A stretch of 64,000 nucleotides of DNA from Hungatella sp. (lineage in GTDB: Bacteria; Bacillota; Clostridia; Lachnospirales; Lachnospiraceae): assembly GCA_022792815.1 (NCBI GenBank), contig JAAWBS010000026.1, forward strand, positions 44,419 through 108,418, written 5' to 3'. The translations under genes and the position numbers were made by a program. Shown here piece after piece: positions 1-8,209 of this stretch; positions within the stretch are counted from its first letter, which is position 1, and each line of letters opens with the position of its first letter. The notes beneath the pieces are model-generated. The model was not told the DNA's origin. It saw nothing but the letters and a program-made list of their open reading frames with translations, and did no database searches.

Positions 1-221
1 TAGGGTAACCGTCTCCTCCTCTGATACCTTGATAGGGGAAAGCTGCTTTACCCAGCCGCTGTTTGATAGTATAGGTTGTTCAACTTTTCCCGTCCACATT
101 TATATACTAACACCACCGGCAAGGCGGCGCCGGATGTGGGATGACGAAGAAAGGGCTGCCCCGCCGGAATTCCTCCGGATGGGGTAGCCCTTTTTGACAG
201 GAGTCTTGTTCATCGGCCCTT
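1..221. other. Left edge, no gene recognised
   Basis: No convincing coding sequence is seen in either strand of the first 221 bases. The only clear structure is the terminator hairpin at 151-196. The sequence to its left may be the upstream part of a neighbouring transcription unit outside the window. Confidence 0.5.
151..196 (-). terminator. Intrinsic terminator after the ABC permease
   Basis: GGGCTGCCCC at 153-162 pairs with GGGGTAGCCC at 181-190 (one wobble), with an inner CCGGA/TCCGG pair. T-rich tracts lie on both sides, so it could act in both directions. It sits just past the stop of the leftward permease gene. Confidence 0.75.
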
Positions 222-1010
222 CTATAAAAAACGTTTCTCCAGCTCCGCAATCACCTGATACAGCACGGTGGACAGGATACACAGGATCACGATGGACATT
301 ACCAGCAGATCCATTTTAAACACCTGAGACGCATAGATAATCAGGTATCCCAGCCCGGCTTTGGCCGAGAGGAACTCCCCGATGATCACCCCCACCAGGC
401 ACAGCCCCACATTGACCTTCATATTGCTGACGATCAGGGGAACGGAAGAAGGAATCAGGACTTTCGTGAGGACATCCCGTTTGGTGCCTCCCAGAGATCG
501 GATCAGCCGGATCTTATCCGGGTCTGTCTGCATAAATCCCGTGTGCAGAGTCAGGATAGAGCCGAAGACAGCCACGGACACCGCTGCCACGATGATGGTC
601 CGCATATTGTTGCCCAGCCACACGATGAGAAGAGGCGCCAGGGCAGACTTGGGCAGGCTGTTGAGCATCACCAGATAGGGCTCCAGTACCTGTGAAAGTC
701 CCCGGCTGGCCCACAGGGCCACTGCCGCCCCCACCCCGATCACTGCCACCAAAAGGAAGCTGACCAGAGTCTCCAAAAGGGTGACACCCAGATGGAGGAA
801 CACTGTTTTATCCTTTGACATCTTCACAAAACAGGCCCATATTTTTGACGGGGAACTGAAAATAAAGGAGTCGATGAGATCAAGCTCTGCGCACAGCTCC
901 CACAAAGCCAAAAAGAGCACCAGGAGCATCACCCGGCACACTCTCACCTGGACTTTGTGCCGCTGTTCCTGGGCAAGAAATTTCTGTTGGGACAGAGAAG
1001 GTTCAGTCAT
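222..1010 (-). CDS. ABC transporter permease, NitT/TauT (SsuC/ThiX-like) type
   Basis: Inner-membrane permease of an ABC importer, 262 aa, the usual size for the SsuC/TauC/ThiX group. It has about six hydrophobic membrane segments and the binding-protein-dependent transport core in the middle (region around LPKSALAPLLIVWLG), where the EAA loop contacts the ATPase. The start overlaps the end of the upstream ATPase gene by 8 bases, so the two are translationally coupled. The substrate is not shown by sequence; sulfonates, nitrate-like anions or a pyrimidine precursor are typical of the family. No binding protein is adjacent; a lipoprotein of the right family is encoded at 10799-11797. Confidence 0.85.
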   Translation of the reverse strand: MTEPSLSQQKFLAQEQRHKVQVRVCRVMLLVLFLALWELCAELDLIDSFIFSSPSKIWACFVKMSKDKTVFLHLGVTLLETLVSFLLVAVIGVGAAVALWASRGLSQVLEPYLVMLNSLPKSALAPLLIVWLGNNMRTIIVAAVSVAVFGSILTLHTGFMQTDPDKIRLIRSLGGTKRDVLTKVLIPSSVPLIVSNMKVNVGLCLVGVIIGEFLSAKAGLGYLIIYASQVFKMDLLVMSIVILCILSTVLYQVIAELEKRFL

Positions 1011-1770
1011 GGGTCTTTAACTCCTTCCACAATTGATTGAAATAAGAAGAAAATTCCGGGGCATTTCTCCGAAGCAGGGGCCGGTCATATTCCTGGGCAA
1101 AGGGTACCGGGAGCACGCTTTTCACCCTCCCCGGCCTGCTGCTCAAGACCAGAATCCGGTCGGCCACGGAGATGGCCTCCGACAAATCATGGGTGATCAG
1201 GATCGCCGTCTTTTTCCTGGTTCGAATAATGGTGCTGATATCATCGCAGACCTCCAGTCTTGTCTGATAATCCAGCGCAGAAAAGGGTTCGTCTAAAAGC
1301 AGAATATCCGGCTTCAATGCCAGGGTGCGGATCAGAGCCGCTCTCTGCCGCATCCCGCCGGACAGCTGACTTGGCTTTGCGTCCCGAAACTGGGACAGGC
1401 CGTAGGTGTCCAACATGCCAAGAAGCTCCCCCTTTGCCTCCTCGTCAAGGCGGTTCTGGATCTCCAGCCCCAAGGCAACATTGGAAAATATGGTTCTCCA
1501 CTCAAAGAGATGATCCTTCTGGAGCATATATCCCATAGCCGTATGGCTCTTCTCCCTGACTGTCCCGTCGATGAGGATCTGTCCTGACTCCGGTTCTATT
1601 AGGCCGCACAGAAGGGACAGCAGCGTGGATTTTCCGCAGCCCGACGGCCCTACGATAGCGAAAAACTCTCCGTCCTTCACATCGAAGGTGATGTCTGCTA
1701 AGGCCTGAGTCTCTCCCTCCAGCGTATGATAAGAATAACAGAGGTTTTTGACCTCCAGTTTGGTTTTCAT
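1003..1770 (-). CDS. ABC transporter ATP-binding protein, NitT/TauT type
   Basis: Cytoplasmic ATPase of the importer whose permease follows, 255 aa. Walker A GPSGCGKST is at residues 41-49, the signature LSGGMRQ at 137-143, Walker B ILLLDEP at about 157-163, and the switch His lies in ILITHDLSEA. Family members of this size (SsuB, TauB, ThiZ) energise import of sulfonates, taurine or thiamine precursors; the exact substrate is unknown. It is first in a two-gene leftward operon and has a leader with a terminator-like hairpin at 1836-1858. Confidence 0.87.
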   Translation of the reverse strand: MKTKLEVKNLCYSYHTLEGETQALADITFDVKDGEFFAIVGPSGCGKSTLLSLLCGLIEPESGQILIDGTVREKSHTAMGYMLQKDHLFEWRTIFSNVALGLEIQNRLDEEAKGELLGMLDTYGLSQFRDAKPSQLSGGMRQRAALIRTLALKPDILLLDEPFSALDYQTRLEVCDDISTIIRTRKKTAILITHDLSEAISVADRILVLSSRPGRVKSVLPVPFAQEYDRPLLRRNAPEFSSYFNQLWKELKTHD

Positions 1771-1835
1771 GCAATACCTCCTCTCATACCCCGCCTCCCC
1801 GTGGGAAAACGGTATATCTTATGGTATGCACAGGC

Positions 1836-1858
1836 AAAAAAAGAGTGCCGCAAGCACT
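1836..1858 (-). terminator. Terminator-like hairpin in the ABC operon leader
   Basis: Read leftward, AGTGC (complement of 1854-1858) pairs with GCACT (complement of 1844-1848) around a 5-base loop, followed by seven U. It lies about 65 bases upstream of the ATPase start, and the only gene upstream (1996-2712) is divergent. It therefore sits inside this operon's own leader and may be an attenuator. A second AGTGC further upstream (complement of 1875-1879) could compete for the same arm. No known riboswitch core was recognised. Confidence 0.4.
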
Positions 1859-1949
1859 TTGCCCCAGGCTGGCCGCACTTCTTTTTTCATCTGGGATAGA
1901 GAACTGTGCCCTGCAGACCAGTCTATGATCGGAAAGACAAAAATTCTGC

Positions 1950-1978
1950 TTGCTATCTGGTTTTCATTACTATATAAT
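1950..1978 (+). promoter_or_regulatory. Sigma-A promoter for the DUF1836 gene
   Basis: TTGCTA at 1950-1955 and a perfect TATAAT at 1973-1978 are separated by 17 bases, just ahead of the gene starting at 1996. The predicted transcript start falls almost on the ribosome binding site, giving a very short leader. Confidence 0.6.
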
Positions 1979-1995
1979 AACCGTGAGGTGACGAG

Positions 1996-2712
1996 ATGAA
2001 ATCAAATGATGAACTGCTTCGGGAACTTCTCTCCCGTCTGGATGCTTTAGACTATGTCAAGCCGGAACAGATTCCCGATATCCCCCTTTATATGGACCAG
2101 CTGACTACCTTCATGGACGAACAGCTGGAAAAATCCAAACGCTATCCGGAAGACAAGGTGCTCACCAAGACCATGATCAACAACTATGCCAAGAATAACC
2201 TGCTTCCTCCTCCGGTAAAAAAGAAGTACACCAAAGAGCACACGCTGCTGTTGATTTTTATCTATTATTTTAAGAACATGCTGTCTTTCCATGACATTGA
2301 AATCCTGTTTGGCCCGATCACCGAGGCACATTTCCACACTTCGGAGACCAAAAAAAGGGCGGGGGATGGGCAAGTCGGGCCCAGTCAGTCAGAAGACAAA
2401 GCCGGCTGGTCCTTAGAAGATATCTACCGGCAGATCTTCTCCCTGGAAAAAGAACAGATGAAACGGCTGAAGGTAGATATAATCAAAAAATTCCGCTCTT
2501 CCATGAATACATTTCCTGTCGAATCCCTGTCGTCTTGTGGGAGTCCTGACGGGGAAGAGTCCTCCTCTCTCCAAAAAGACCAGGAATATCTGCAGCTTTT
2601 TTCCTTCATCTGTGCCCTGGGATTCGATGTGTACCTGAAAAAACAGATCATGGAGCTTCTCATCGACCAGATCGGGGAGGAACTGCCGCCAAACACCAAA
2701 AAAAAGAAATAG
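1996..2712 (+). CDS. DUF1836 domain-containing protein
   Basis: Cytoplasmic protein of 238 aa. The N-terminal half (about residues 1-120) matches the DUF1836 family of Firmicutes: a MerR-like helical region with KTMINNYAKNNLLPPP followed by KKYTKEHTLLLIFIYYFKNMLSFHDIEILFGPI. The resemblance to a winged helix suggests DNA binding, but this is inference and no function is established. The C-terminal half is variable and ends in a Lys-rich tail. The ATG follows GAGGTG by 5 bases. It is transcribed alone, with a good promoter upstream and a terminator overlapping the stop. Confidence 0.8.
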   Translation: MKSNDELLRELLSRLDALDYVKPEQIPDIPLYMDQLTTFMDEQLEKSKRYPEDKVLTKTMINNYAKNNLLPPPVKKKYTKEHTLLLIFIYYFKNMLSFHDIEILFGPITEAHFHTSETKKRAGDGQVGPSQSEDKAGWSLEDIYRQIFSLEKEQMKRLKVDIIKKFRSSMNTFPVESLSSCGSPDGEESSSLQKDQEYLQLFSFICALGFDVYLKKQIMELLIDQIGEELPPNTKKKK

Positions 2713-2736
2713 TCCGCCCGGGGCTATTTCTTTTTT
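2699..2736. terminator. Bidirectional terminator between DUF1836 and yerC
   Basis: GAAATAG and CTATTTC form the stem, flanked by an A-run on the left and T6 on the right. It serves the two convergent genes, and its left arm overlaps the DUF1836 stop codon. Confidence 0.8.
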
Positions 2737-2738
2737 CT

Positions 2739-3044
2739 TTATGCCTGGTTCTCCTCTTCCCTGACAAGCCGGGCAAAGACCATGTCATACCCGTCATTGC
2801 CATAGTTTAGGGAGCGGTTGACCCGGCTGATGGTCGCCGTAGAAGCTCCCGTCCGCTCTGCGATCTCCAGGTAAGTCTTCTTCTCCCGAAGCATCCTGGC
2901 CACCTCATAGCGCTGAGACAGCGACAGCAATTCATTGACCGTACAGACATCCTCAAAAAATGCGTAGCACTCGTCCGGGCTCTTTAGGGTTAAGATGGCC
3001 TCAAATAAATGATCCACCGCTTCTGTCTTGATTTTCTTATTCAT
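2739..3044 (-). CDS. yerC: YerC/YecD family TrpR-related DNA-binding protein
   Basis: Small regulator of about 101 aa with the TrpR-type fold. The helix-turn-helix is in the second half, where AERTGASTATISRVNRSLNYG holds the recognition helix. B. subtilis YerC is the family reference; its ligand and targets are not established here. The ATG at 3044 is chosen over an upstream one at 3080 because AGGGGAG lies at the right distance from it and the family starts there. It has its own promoter-like elements upstream. Confidence 0.82.
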   Translation of the reverse strand: MNKKIKTEAVDHLFEAILTLKSPDECYAFFEDVCTVNELLSLSQRYEVARMLREKKTYLEIAERTGASTATISRVNRSLNYGNDGYDMVFARLVREEENQA

Positions 3045-3078
3045 TTCCTGCTCCCCTTCTTCAGATCTTCTACGGAAC

Positions 3079-3107
3079 ATTTTAGCACAGTAAAACTGTA
3101 AAGTCCA
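3079..3107 (-). promoter_or_regulatory. Probable promoter for yerC
   Basis: Read leftward: TGGACT (complement of 3102-3107), 17 bases, then TAAAAT (complement of 3079-3084), preceded by TGC, an extended -10. It lies between the HAD gene and yerC. Confidence 0.4.
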
Positions 3108-3112
3108 TAGCT

Positions 3113-3937
3113 TTACTCAGAAGAAAGCATAAATTTTTCCACCACCTGGGCCACCCCGTCATCATTGTTGGACCCTGTGATATAATCGGCAGCCTGACGC
3201 ACCGGAAGCACTCCATTCTCCATAGCTACCCCCAGACCTGCAAACCGAATCATAGTCAGATCGTTGTACCCGTCCCCGCAAGCGATCATCTCCTCCCGTT
3301 TCAATCCTGTCACTTCCAGAAATCGCTCCAGGGATTTGGCTTTGTCGATTCCCTTGGGAAGAACCTCCAGATAGTACGGGTCGGACCGGTACACGCTGAA
3401 ATTCTTTCCCATGGCCGCCTTCACCTTGGGTTCCACCATCGCCAGATAGTCCCCGTCGTCGGTGAGGATGAATTTGGGCACCGAAAAGGTCAGGTAACGC
3501 TTCATCTCCTCCGCATCGCTGATCTCTTTCACTTCCATGCCGCAGACCCTCGACTCCAGGGCGATGTACTGATAGTCGGCGCTGCTTGCCACAATCCAGT
3601 CTCCCTCATAGGTGATGATGTCCACCCGATGCTCCCTGGCCAGATCGATAACCTTGCCGTTGATCCCGACGGGAAGCTGGCTGGAAAACACTGTCTCCCC
3701 TGTCCGGCAATTGACGATCATCCCACCGTTAAAGGACAGAATATACCCTCCATACTCCTCCAGCTTCAGTTCCCTGGCCAGCGGCATCACCCCATGGGTA
3801 GGCCGCCCGGAAGCCAGCACCACGATCTTTCCCCTATCCTGTGCCCTCATGAGGGCTTCCCAGGTCCGGGGGGTGATCACCTTGTCCCGGTTCGTCAGGG
3901 TTCCGTCCAGATCCAACACGATAACCTTATAATCCAT
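3113..3937 (-). CDS. Cof-type HAD-IIB family phosphatase
   Basis: Soluble HAD hydrolase, about 274 aa. Motif I is DLDGT near the N-terminus, motif II lies in VVLASGRPT, the motif III Lys is in the PKGIDKAKSLERFL region, and motif IV is GDGYNDLTMI. A C2b cap lies between motifs II and III. Family members dephosphorylate sugar phosphates, FMN/PLP or similar small molecules; the substrate cannot be read from sequence. The start at 3937 (MDYKVIVLDLDGT) is preferred because GGAGG/AGAGG precedes it, while an ATG six codons upstream has no ribosome binding site. Confidence 0.85.
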   Translation of the reverse strand: MDYKVIVLDLDGTLTNRDKVITPRTWEALMRAQDRGKIVVLASGRPTHGVMPLARELKLEEYGGYILSFNGGMIVNCRTGETVFSSQLPVGINGKVIDLAREHRVDIITYEGDWIVASSADYQYIALESRVCGMEVKEISDAEEMKRYLTFSVPKFILTDDGDYLAMVEPKVKAAMGKNFSVYRSDPYYLEVLPKGIDKAKSLERFLEVTGLKREEMIACGDGYNDLTMIRFAGLGVAMENGVLPVRQAADYITGSNNDDGVAQVVEKFMLSSE

Positions 3938-4079
3938 CTCCTCTATCCCTCCCATAAAAGTCTCTTTTTTTCGTTTTCTTATTCTCCAAATGATGGGGTC
4001 AAAAAATATTTGGCCTCCTCTAGTTTACCACAAGGTTCCGAATTCCGAAAGGATCCCTGACAGAAAAATAAAAAGTCGA

Positions 4080-4106
4080 AAAAAGAACCCGGCCTAAGCC
4101 AGGTTC
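4080..4106 (-). terminator. Terminator of the opp operon
   Basis: Read leftward, GAACCTGGC pairs with GCCGGGTTC around TTAG, followed by a run of six T. It lies just downstream of the oppA stop. Confidence 0.8.
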
Positions 4107-4123
4107 TCTCCCGAAACCGTCAG

Positions 4124-5875
4124 TTACTTATGGGTGTAGCCGAAGAAGAAATATCCAAGAGGTGTGTAGTACATTCCCTGGATGCTGTCATCCATCATAT
4201 ATTTCTGAGTATAGAAGTAGATGGGCGCGTGTACATTGTCCTGTCCCATCAGGACATCCTCTGCCTTGTGGAACGCCTCCATCCGCTCCTCGGGAACAGA
4301 GGTGGCCTTCGCGGCATCGATCAGGGCATCGAACTCAGGATTAGAGTACTGAGCATCGTTGTTGCCGCCGTCAGTGTACCACATATCCAGGAAAGAGCAG
4401 GGATCATTGTAGTCAGCGATCCAGCCGTTCCGTGCGATCTGATAGTCGCCGTCCTTACGTGTCTGCAGGAATACGTTCCAGTCCTGGTTGTTCAGGGTTA
4501 CGTTTACACCCAGAACCGTCTGCCACATGTTCTGAAGAGCTTCTCCGATGGCCTTGTGGTTATCATTGGTGTTATACAGATACTCAACCGTTGGGAAGCC
4601 CTCGCCGTTCGGATAGCCGGCCTCCTCCAGAAGCTTTCTGGCCTCCTCGCAGTTTGCCTCATAATCGGCAGCAGCCACGCTGTAGTAGTCTCCGCCCAGG
4701 GTACGGAAGTCGTCTCCGCCAGGGCCTGCCGCGTCATAGACACCTGCCGGAACGAATCCGGAAGCCGGCACCTGCCCGGTCTGAGTCACGTTCTCAACGA
4801 TGTAGTTGCGGTCAATCGCCAAGGAGAATGCCTTACGAACCCGAGGATCAGAGAACACTTCATCCTCAGTGTTAAAGCATACATAGTAGGTTCCGATGTA
4901 ATCCACGATCTTTAACTCGCCGGAAACCAGATAATTGGCAACCTCATCCACCGGAAGCTCCTCGATAAACTGCAGCTCCCCGCTGTTGTAAGCGGCCAGA
5001 ATGGCATTGGCATCGTCTAACAGCGTAAAGCGGATGGTGGCCGGTCCCAGATTCTCATAGTCATAATACTGGTCATTCTTCTCCGTGAGAATGTAGGCAT
5101 TGTGAGACCACTCCTTCATCTTGTAGGGACCATTGCCGATATAGGTAGCCGGGTCATAAGTCCATTCGCCGTTTCCTTCCACGATGTCCTGGCGAACCGG
5201 GAAGGTAGCCGGAAATGCCGCGATCTCTTCAAAATAAGGGCAATCATAAGTCAGTATAACCTCAAAGGTCTTGTCGTCCACAGCCTTGACTCCCAGAGTC
5301 TCCGGTGCAGCACTTCCGTCTGCCACTTCCGCATACCCTTTCACCATATCGATCATATAGCAATAGTCAGCGGCAGTCTCCGGATTGGCCAGACGTCTCC
5401 AGCTGTACTCAAAATCACCGGCAGTTACATCTTTGCCGTCAGACCACTTGATTCCGTCACGCATCTGAAAGGTATATGTCACTGTGCCGTCATCATTGAC
5501 TACTTTCTCCCAGGACTCTGCCTGACCGGGAGCCAGCTGCGCATTTCCCTCGCCGTCATCCACCCACTTGATCAGACCCTCAAACACATGGTTGATGGTA
5601 ATGGCGCCGTCAACCGCACTGTTCAACGCCGGGTCAATACTCTGAGGCTCAGAAGCCAGGCACACAGCCATATGAAAATCCCCTGACTCCGCCTCTGCCG
5701 CCGTAGTCTCCTCCGCAGCGGAACTGGCCTCTGACTCCGCCTTCGTCTCACCTGCCGCAGTCTCGGACGGTGCAGCCGTTGTGGTAGGCTCTGTCGCACT
5801 TCCTCCGCACGCTGCCAGAGACACCGTCATAACAGAAGCCAGAACCGCCGACAAAACTTTCTTTGTCTTTCTCAT
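4124..5875 (-). CDS. oppA: Oligopeptide ABC transporter substrate-binding lipoprotein
   Basis: Extracellular lipid-anchored peptide-binding protein, 583 aa, family SBP_bac_5. A lipoprotein signal peptide ends in the lipobox LAAC (Cys at about residue 23), followed by a Thr/Ala/Glu-rich linker to about residue 65. The SBP_bac_5 fold starts with EPQSIDPALNSAVDGAITINHVFEGL. Late-domain signatures such as QIARNGWIADYNDP and the Trp/Tyr-rich C-terminus are typical of OppA. It is the last gene of oppBCDFA, separated from oppF by a 273-base stem-loop-rich gap that may raise its expression over the membrane subunits. Confidence 0.93.
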   Translation of the reverse strand: MRKTKKVLSAVLASVMTVSLAACGGSATEPTTTAAPSETAAGETKAESEASSAAEETTAAEAESGDFHMAVCLASEPQSIDPALNSAVDGAITINHVFEGLIKWVDDGEGNAQLAPGQAESWEKVVNDDGTVTYTFQMRDGIKWSDGKDVTAGDFEYSWRRLANPETAADYCYMIDMVKGYAEVADGSAAPETLGVKAVDDKTFEVILTYDCPYFEEIAAFPATFPVRQDIVEGNGEWTYDPATYIGNGPYKMKEWSHNAYILTEKNDQYYDYENLGPATIRFTLLDDANAILAAYNSGELQFIEELPVDEVANYLVSGELKIVDYIGTYYVCFNTEDEVFSDPRVRKAFSLAIDRNYIVENVTQTGQVPASGFVPAGVYDAAGPGGDDFRTLGGDYYSVAAADYEANCEEARKLLEEAGYPNGEGFPTVEYLYNTNDNHKAIGEALQNMWQTVLGVNVTLNNQDWNVFLQTRKDGDYQIARNGWIADYNDPCSFLDMWYTDGGNNDAQYSNPEFDALIDAAKATSVPEERMEAFHKAEDVLMGQDNVHAPIYFYTQKYMMDDSIQGMYYTPLGYFFFGYTHK

Positions 5876-5901
5876 AATACATTACCTCCTTCTTTCTTCC
5901 C

Positions 5902-6034
5902 GTCAGTTCAAAACACTGACATCCCGTGCGCCTTACGCACTGTCACATTCCACTGCCGTCCCTAACCCTAAGTTCGGCAGCCCTGTGCAACCGCACAGCC
6001 TGTATCAAAACGCCTGCCATGCAGGCGGAGATAC
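5902..6034 (-). other. Cluster of five stem-loops between oppF and oppA
   Basis: Five consecutive inverted repeats: GTCAG/CTGAC (5902-5920), GTGCG/CGCAC (5926-5940), CTGCCG/CGGCAG (5953-5980), CTGTGC/GCACAG (5983-5998), and CGCCTGC/GCAGGCG (6011-6027) closed by GTATC/GATAC (6002-6034). No U-run follows any of them, so they are not simple terminators. In the oppF-oppA mRNA they could protect the oppA transcript after cleavage or mark a processing site; that role is inference. Confidence 0.55.
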
Positions 6035-6148
6035 CCATCTCGTGTCCTCTAATCGTATAGTCTTCTCCAGGCAGCCTCTCTGTCAGATAATTTCTTATAG
6101 GGATTCTGGACTTGGCCCGCTAAATGCCGGCCCAGTCATCCCTCTTCT

Positions 6149-7168
6149 CTACTCATCCAGCAGATGACAAGCCGCCCAATGGCCCGCCTCATACTCTTTA
6201 AACTCAGGCGGCGCCTGCCTGCACTTCTCCTTGGCATAAGGGCACCTGGTATGGAACCGACACCCCTTTGGCGGATTCATGGGACTGGGAATATCCCCTT
6301 CCAGCACGATCCTCTGTCTGGTCCTGCTAAGCTTTGGATCCGGAACCGGAACCGCCGAGAGCAAGGTCTGGGTGTAGGGGTGGATGGGATGACGGTTCAG
6401 CTCATAGCTCTCTCCCAGCTCCACCATGGAGCCTAAATACATCACCCCGATGCGGCTGGAAATATGCCGCACCACCGACAAATCGTGGGCGATAAACAGG
6501 TAGGTCAGCCCCATCTCTGTCTGCATGTCCTCCAGCATATTGACCACCTGGGACTGGATGGACACATCCAGAGCCGAGATGGGCTCGTCGCACACGATAA
6601 ACTCCGGCTTCACCGCCAGGGCTCTGGCGATGCCAACTCTCTGCTGCTGGCCTCCCGAAAACTCGTGAGGATACCGGTTTGCGTGTTCCGTGTTCAGCCC
6701 GACCTTGTCTAACAGCTCTTTAATCATATCCGTCCGGTCCGCCTTGTTTGCCGCCAGCTTGTGGATGTCAATGGCCTCCCCGATGATCTCTCCCACGGTC
6801 ATACGCGGATCCAGGGAAGCCGACGGATCCTGAAAGATAATCTGCATCTTTCTCCGGTAGGGCAGCATATTCTCGGACACCGCCTTGCCTAAAGGCCTGC
6901 CGTCGGGCCCCAGGGGATTGTCATAGAGCACATTTCCGCCATAGACGATCCTGCCTCCCGTGGGCTCATAGAGCCTCAGCACCGTCCGGCCAAGGGTGGT
7001 CTTTCCGCACCCGGACTCTCCCACCAGCCCCAGAGTCTCCCCTCTTTTAATAGACACGGACACATCCTGAACCGCCTGGACTCCCGGTCCTTTTACCCCC
7101 TTCACAGGGAAATACTTTCTGAGGTTCGTCACTTCGAGGAGATTTTTCTCACTGCTTTCCATCTGCAT
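6149..7168 (-). CDS. oppF: Oligopeptide ABC transporter ATP-binding protein OppF
   Basis: One of the two ATPases of the peptide importer, 339 aa. Walker A GESGCGKTT is at residues 50-58, the signature is FSGGQQQR, and Walker B is IVCDEPISALD. The C-terminal oligopeptide/dipeptide extension holds a Cys cluster (KGCRFHTRCPYAKEKC), which binds an iron-sulfur cluster in characterised homologues. It overlaps the end of oppD by 20 bases. A second ATG two codons in has better spacing to the AAGGAGG and may be the true start. Confidence 0.92.
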   Translation of the reverse strand: MQMESSEKNLLEVTNLRKYFPVKGVKGPGVQAVQDVSVSIKRGETLGLVGESGCGKTTLGRTVLRLYEPTGGRIVYGGNVLYDNPLGPDGRPLGKAVSENMLPYRRKMQIIFQDPSASLDPRMTVGEIIGEAIDIHKLAANKADRTDMIKELLDKVGLNTEHANRYPHEFSGGQQQRVGIARALAVKPEFIVCDEPISALDVSIQSQVVNMLEDMQTEMGLTYLFIAHDLSVVRHISSRIGVMYLGSMVELGESYELNRHPIHPYTQTLLSAVPVPDPKLSRTRQRIVLEGDIPSPMNPPKGCRFHTRCPYAKEKCRQAPPEFKEYEAGHWAACHLLDE

Positions 7169-8192
7169 TCCCCTCCTTGTCCTGATTCTTTTCGTTCAGC
7201 CGTTCCTGCACTCTCAGCCAGCAGGCAGAGCGGTGGTTCTCACCTACCTCCACATAGGGAGGCATCTTCTTCAGACAGATCTTCATACAGGATTCACAGC
7301 GGGGGGCAAAGGGGCACCCTTCCGGAGGATTCACCATATCCACCGGAGTTCCCTCGATGGGAATCAGCCTCTCATAGCTCTCCGCATCCACCCTTGGCAT
7401 AGAACGGAGCAGACCCAGGGTATAGGGATGGGCCGCATTGTAGAAAATCTCATCCACCGGTCCCTGCTCCACGATCTTGCCCGCATACATGACCGATACC
7501 TTGTCACAGATATCCGCCACCACACCCAGATTGTGGGTGATAAAGATGATTCCCATCTTGGTCTTCTTCTGAAGGCTCTTCATCAATTCCAGAATCTGAG
7601 CCTGAATGGTCACATCCAGAGCCGTGGTAGGCTCGTCGGCGATGAGAAGCCGAGGATGACAGATGAGTCCCATGGCGATCATCACCCTCTGCCTCATACC
7701 TCCGGAAAACTCGTGGGGGTACTGCTTCATCCGCTTCTCCACGTTGTTGATACCTACCATCTCCATCATCTCCATGGCCCGCTTCTCGGCATCCGGCCCG
7801 GAGATAGTCTTGTCATGAGCTCTCAGAGCCTCGGTCAGCTGGTTGCCGATGGTGTAGACCGGGTTTAAACAGGTCATAGGATTCTGGAAGATCATGGCCA
7901 CTTTGCTGCCGCGGAAGGCGGTCATCTCCTCCTTGGAAAATTTCAGCACATCCTGACCCTCAAAGATGATGGAACCGCCGATGACCTTTCCGGGGGACTG
8001 TAAAAGTCCCATGATGGAATAGGCCTCCTGGCTCTTGCCCGATCCGGACTCTCCCACCACGCCCATGACCTCCCCGTAGTTCAGATCATAGGAGATGCCT
8101 CCGACCGCCTTCACCTCCCCGGCCGGGGTAAAGAAAGAGACCCGCAGATCCTTCACTTCCAACAGCTTCTGATTTTCTTTTCCTTCTGCCAT
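7149..8192 (-). CDS. oppD: Oligopeptide ABC transporter ATP-binding protein OppD
   Basis: ATPase partner of OppF, 347 aa. Walker A GESGSGKS is at residues 47-54, the signature FSGGMRQR, Walker B LLIADEPTTALD. The C-terminal extension carries the Cys motif EGCPFAPRCESCMKIC typical of OppD/DppD. AGGAGGGG precedes the ATG. It lies between oppC (17-base gap) and oppF (overlapping). Confidence 0.92.
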   Translation of the reverse strand: MAEGKENQKLLEVKDLRVSFFTPAGEVKAVGGISYDLNYGEVMGVVGESGSGKSQEAYSIMGLLQSPGKVIGGSIIFEGQDVLKFSKEEMTAFRGSKVAMIFQNPMTCLNPVYTIGNQLTEALRAHDKTISGPDAEKRAMEMMEMVGINNVEKRMKQYPHEFSGGMRQRVMIAMGLICHPRLLIADEPTTALDVTIQAQILELMKSLQKKTKMGIIFITHNLGVVADICDKVSVMYAGKIVEQGPVDEIFYNAAHPYTLGLLRSMPRVDAESYERLIPIEGTPVDMVNPPEGCPFAPRCESCMKICLKKMPPYVEVGENHRSACWLRVQERLNEKNQDKEGNADGKQ

Positions 8193-8209
8193 ATCTGGTC
8201 CCCTCCTCT

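Noticed and set aside
1859..1990. Guanidine-I (ykkC) or TPP riboswitch ahead of the NitT/TauT operon
   Set aside because: An ACTGGTCTG fragment is present, but the conserved ykkC 3' core and the TPP CTGAGA/thi-box core are missing.
4130..4915. Plus-strand open frame opposite oppA
   Set aside because: Shadow of the well-supported oppA gene; no start signal.
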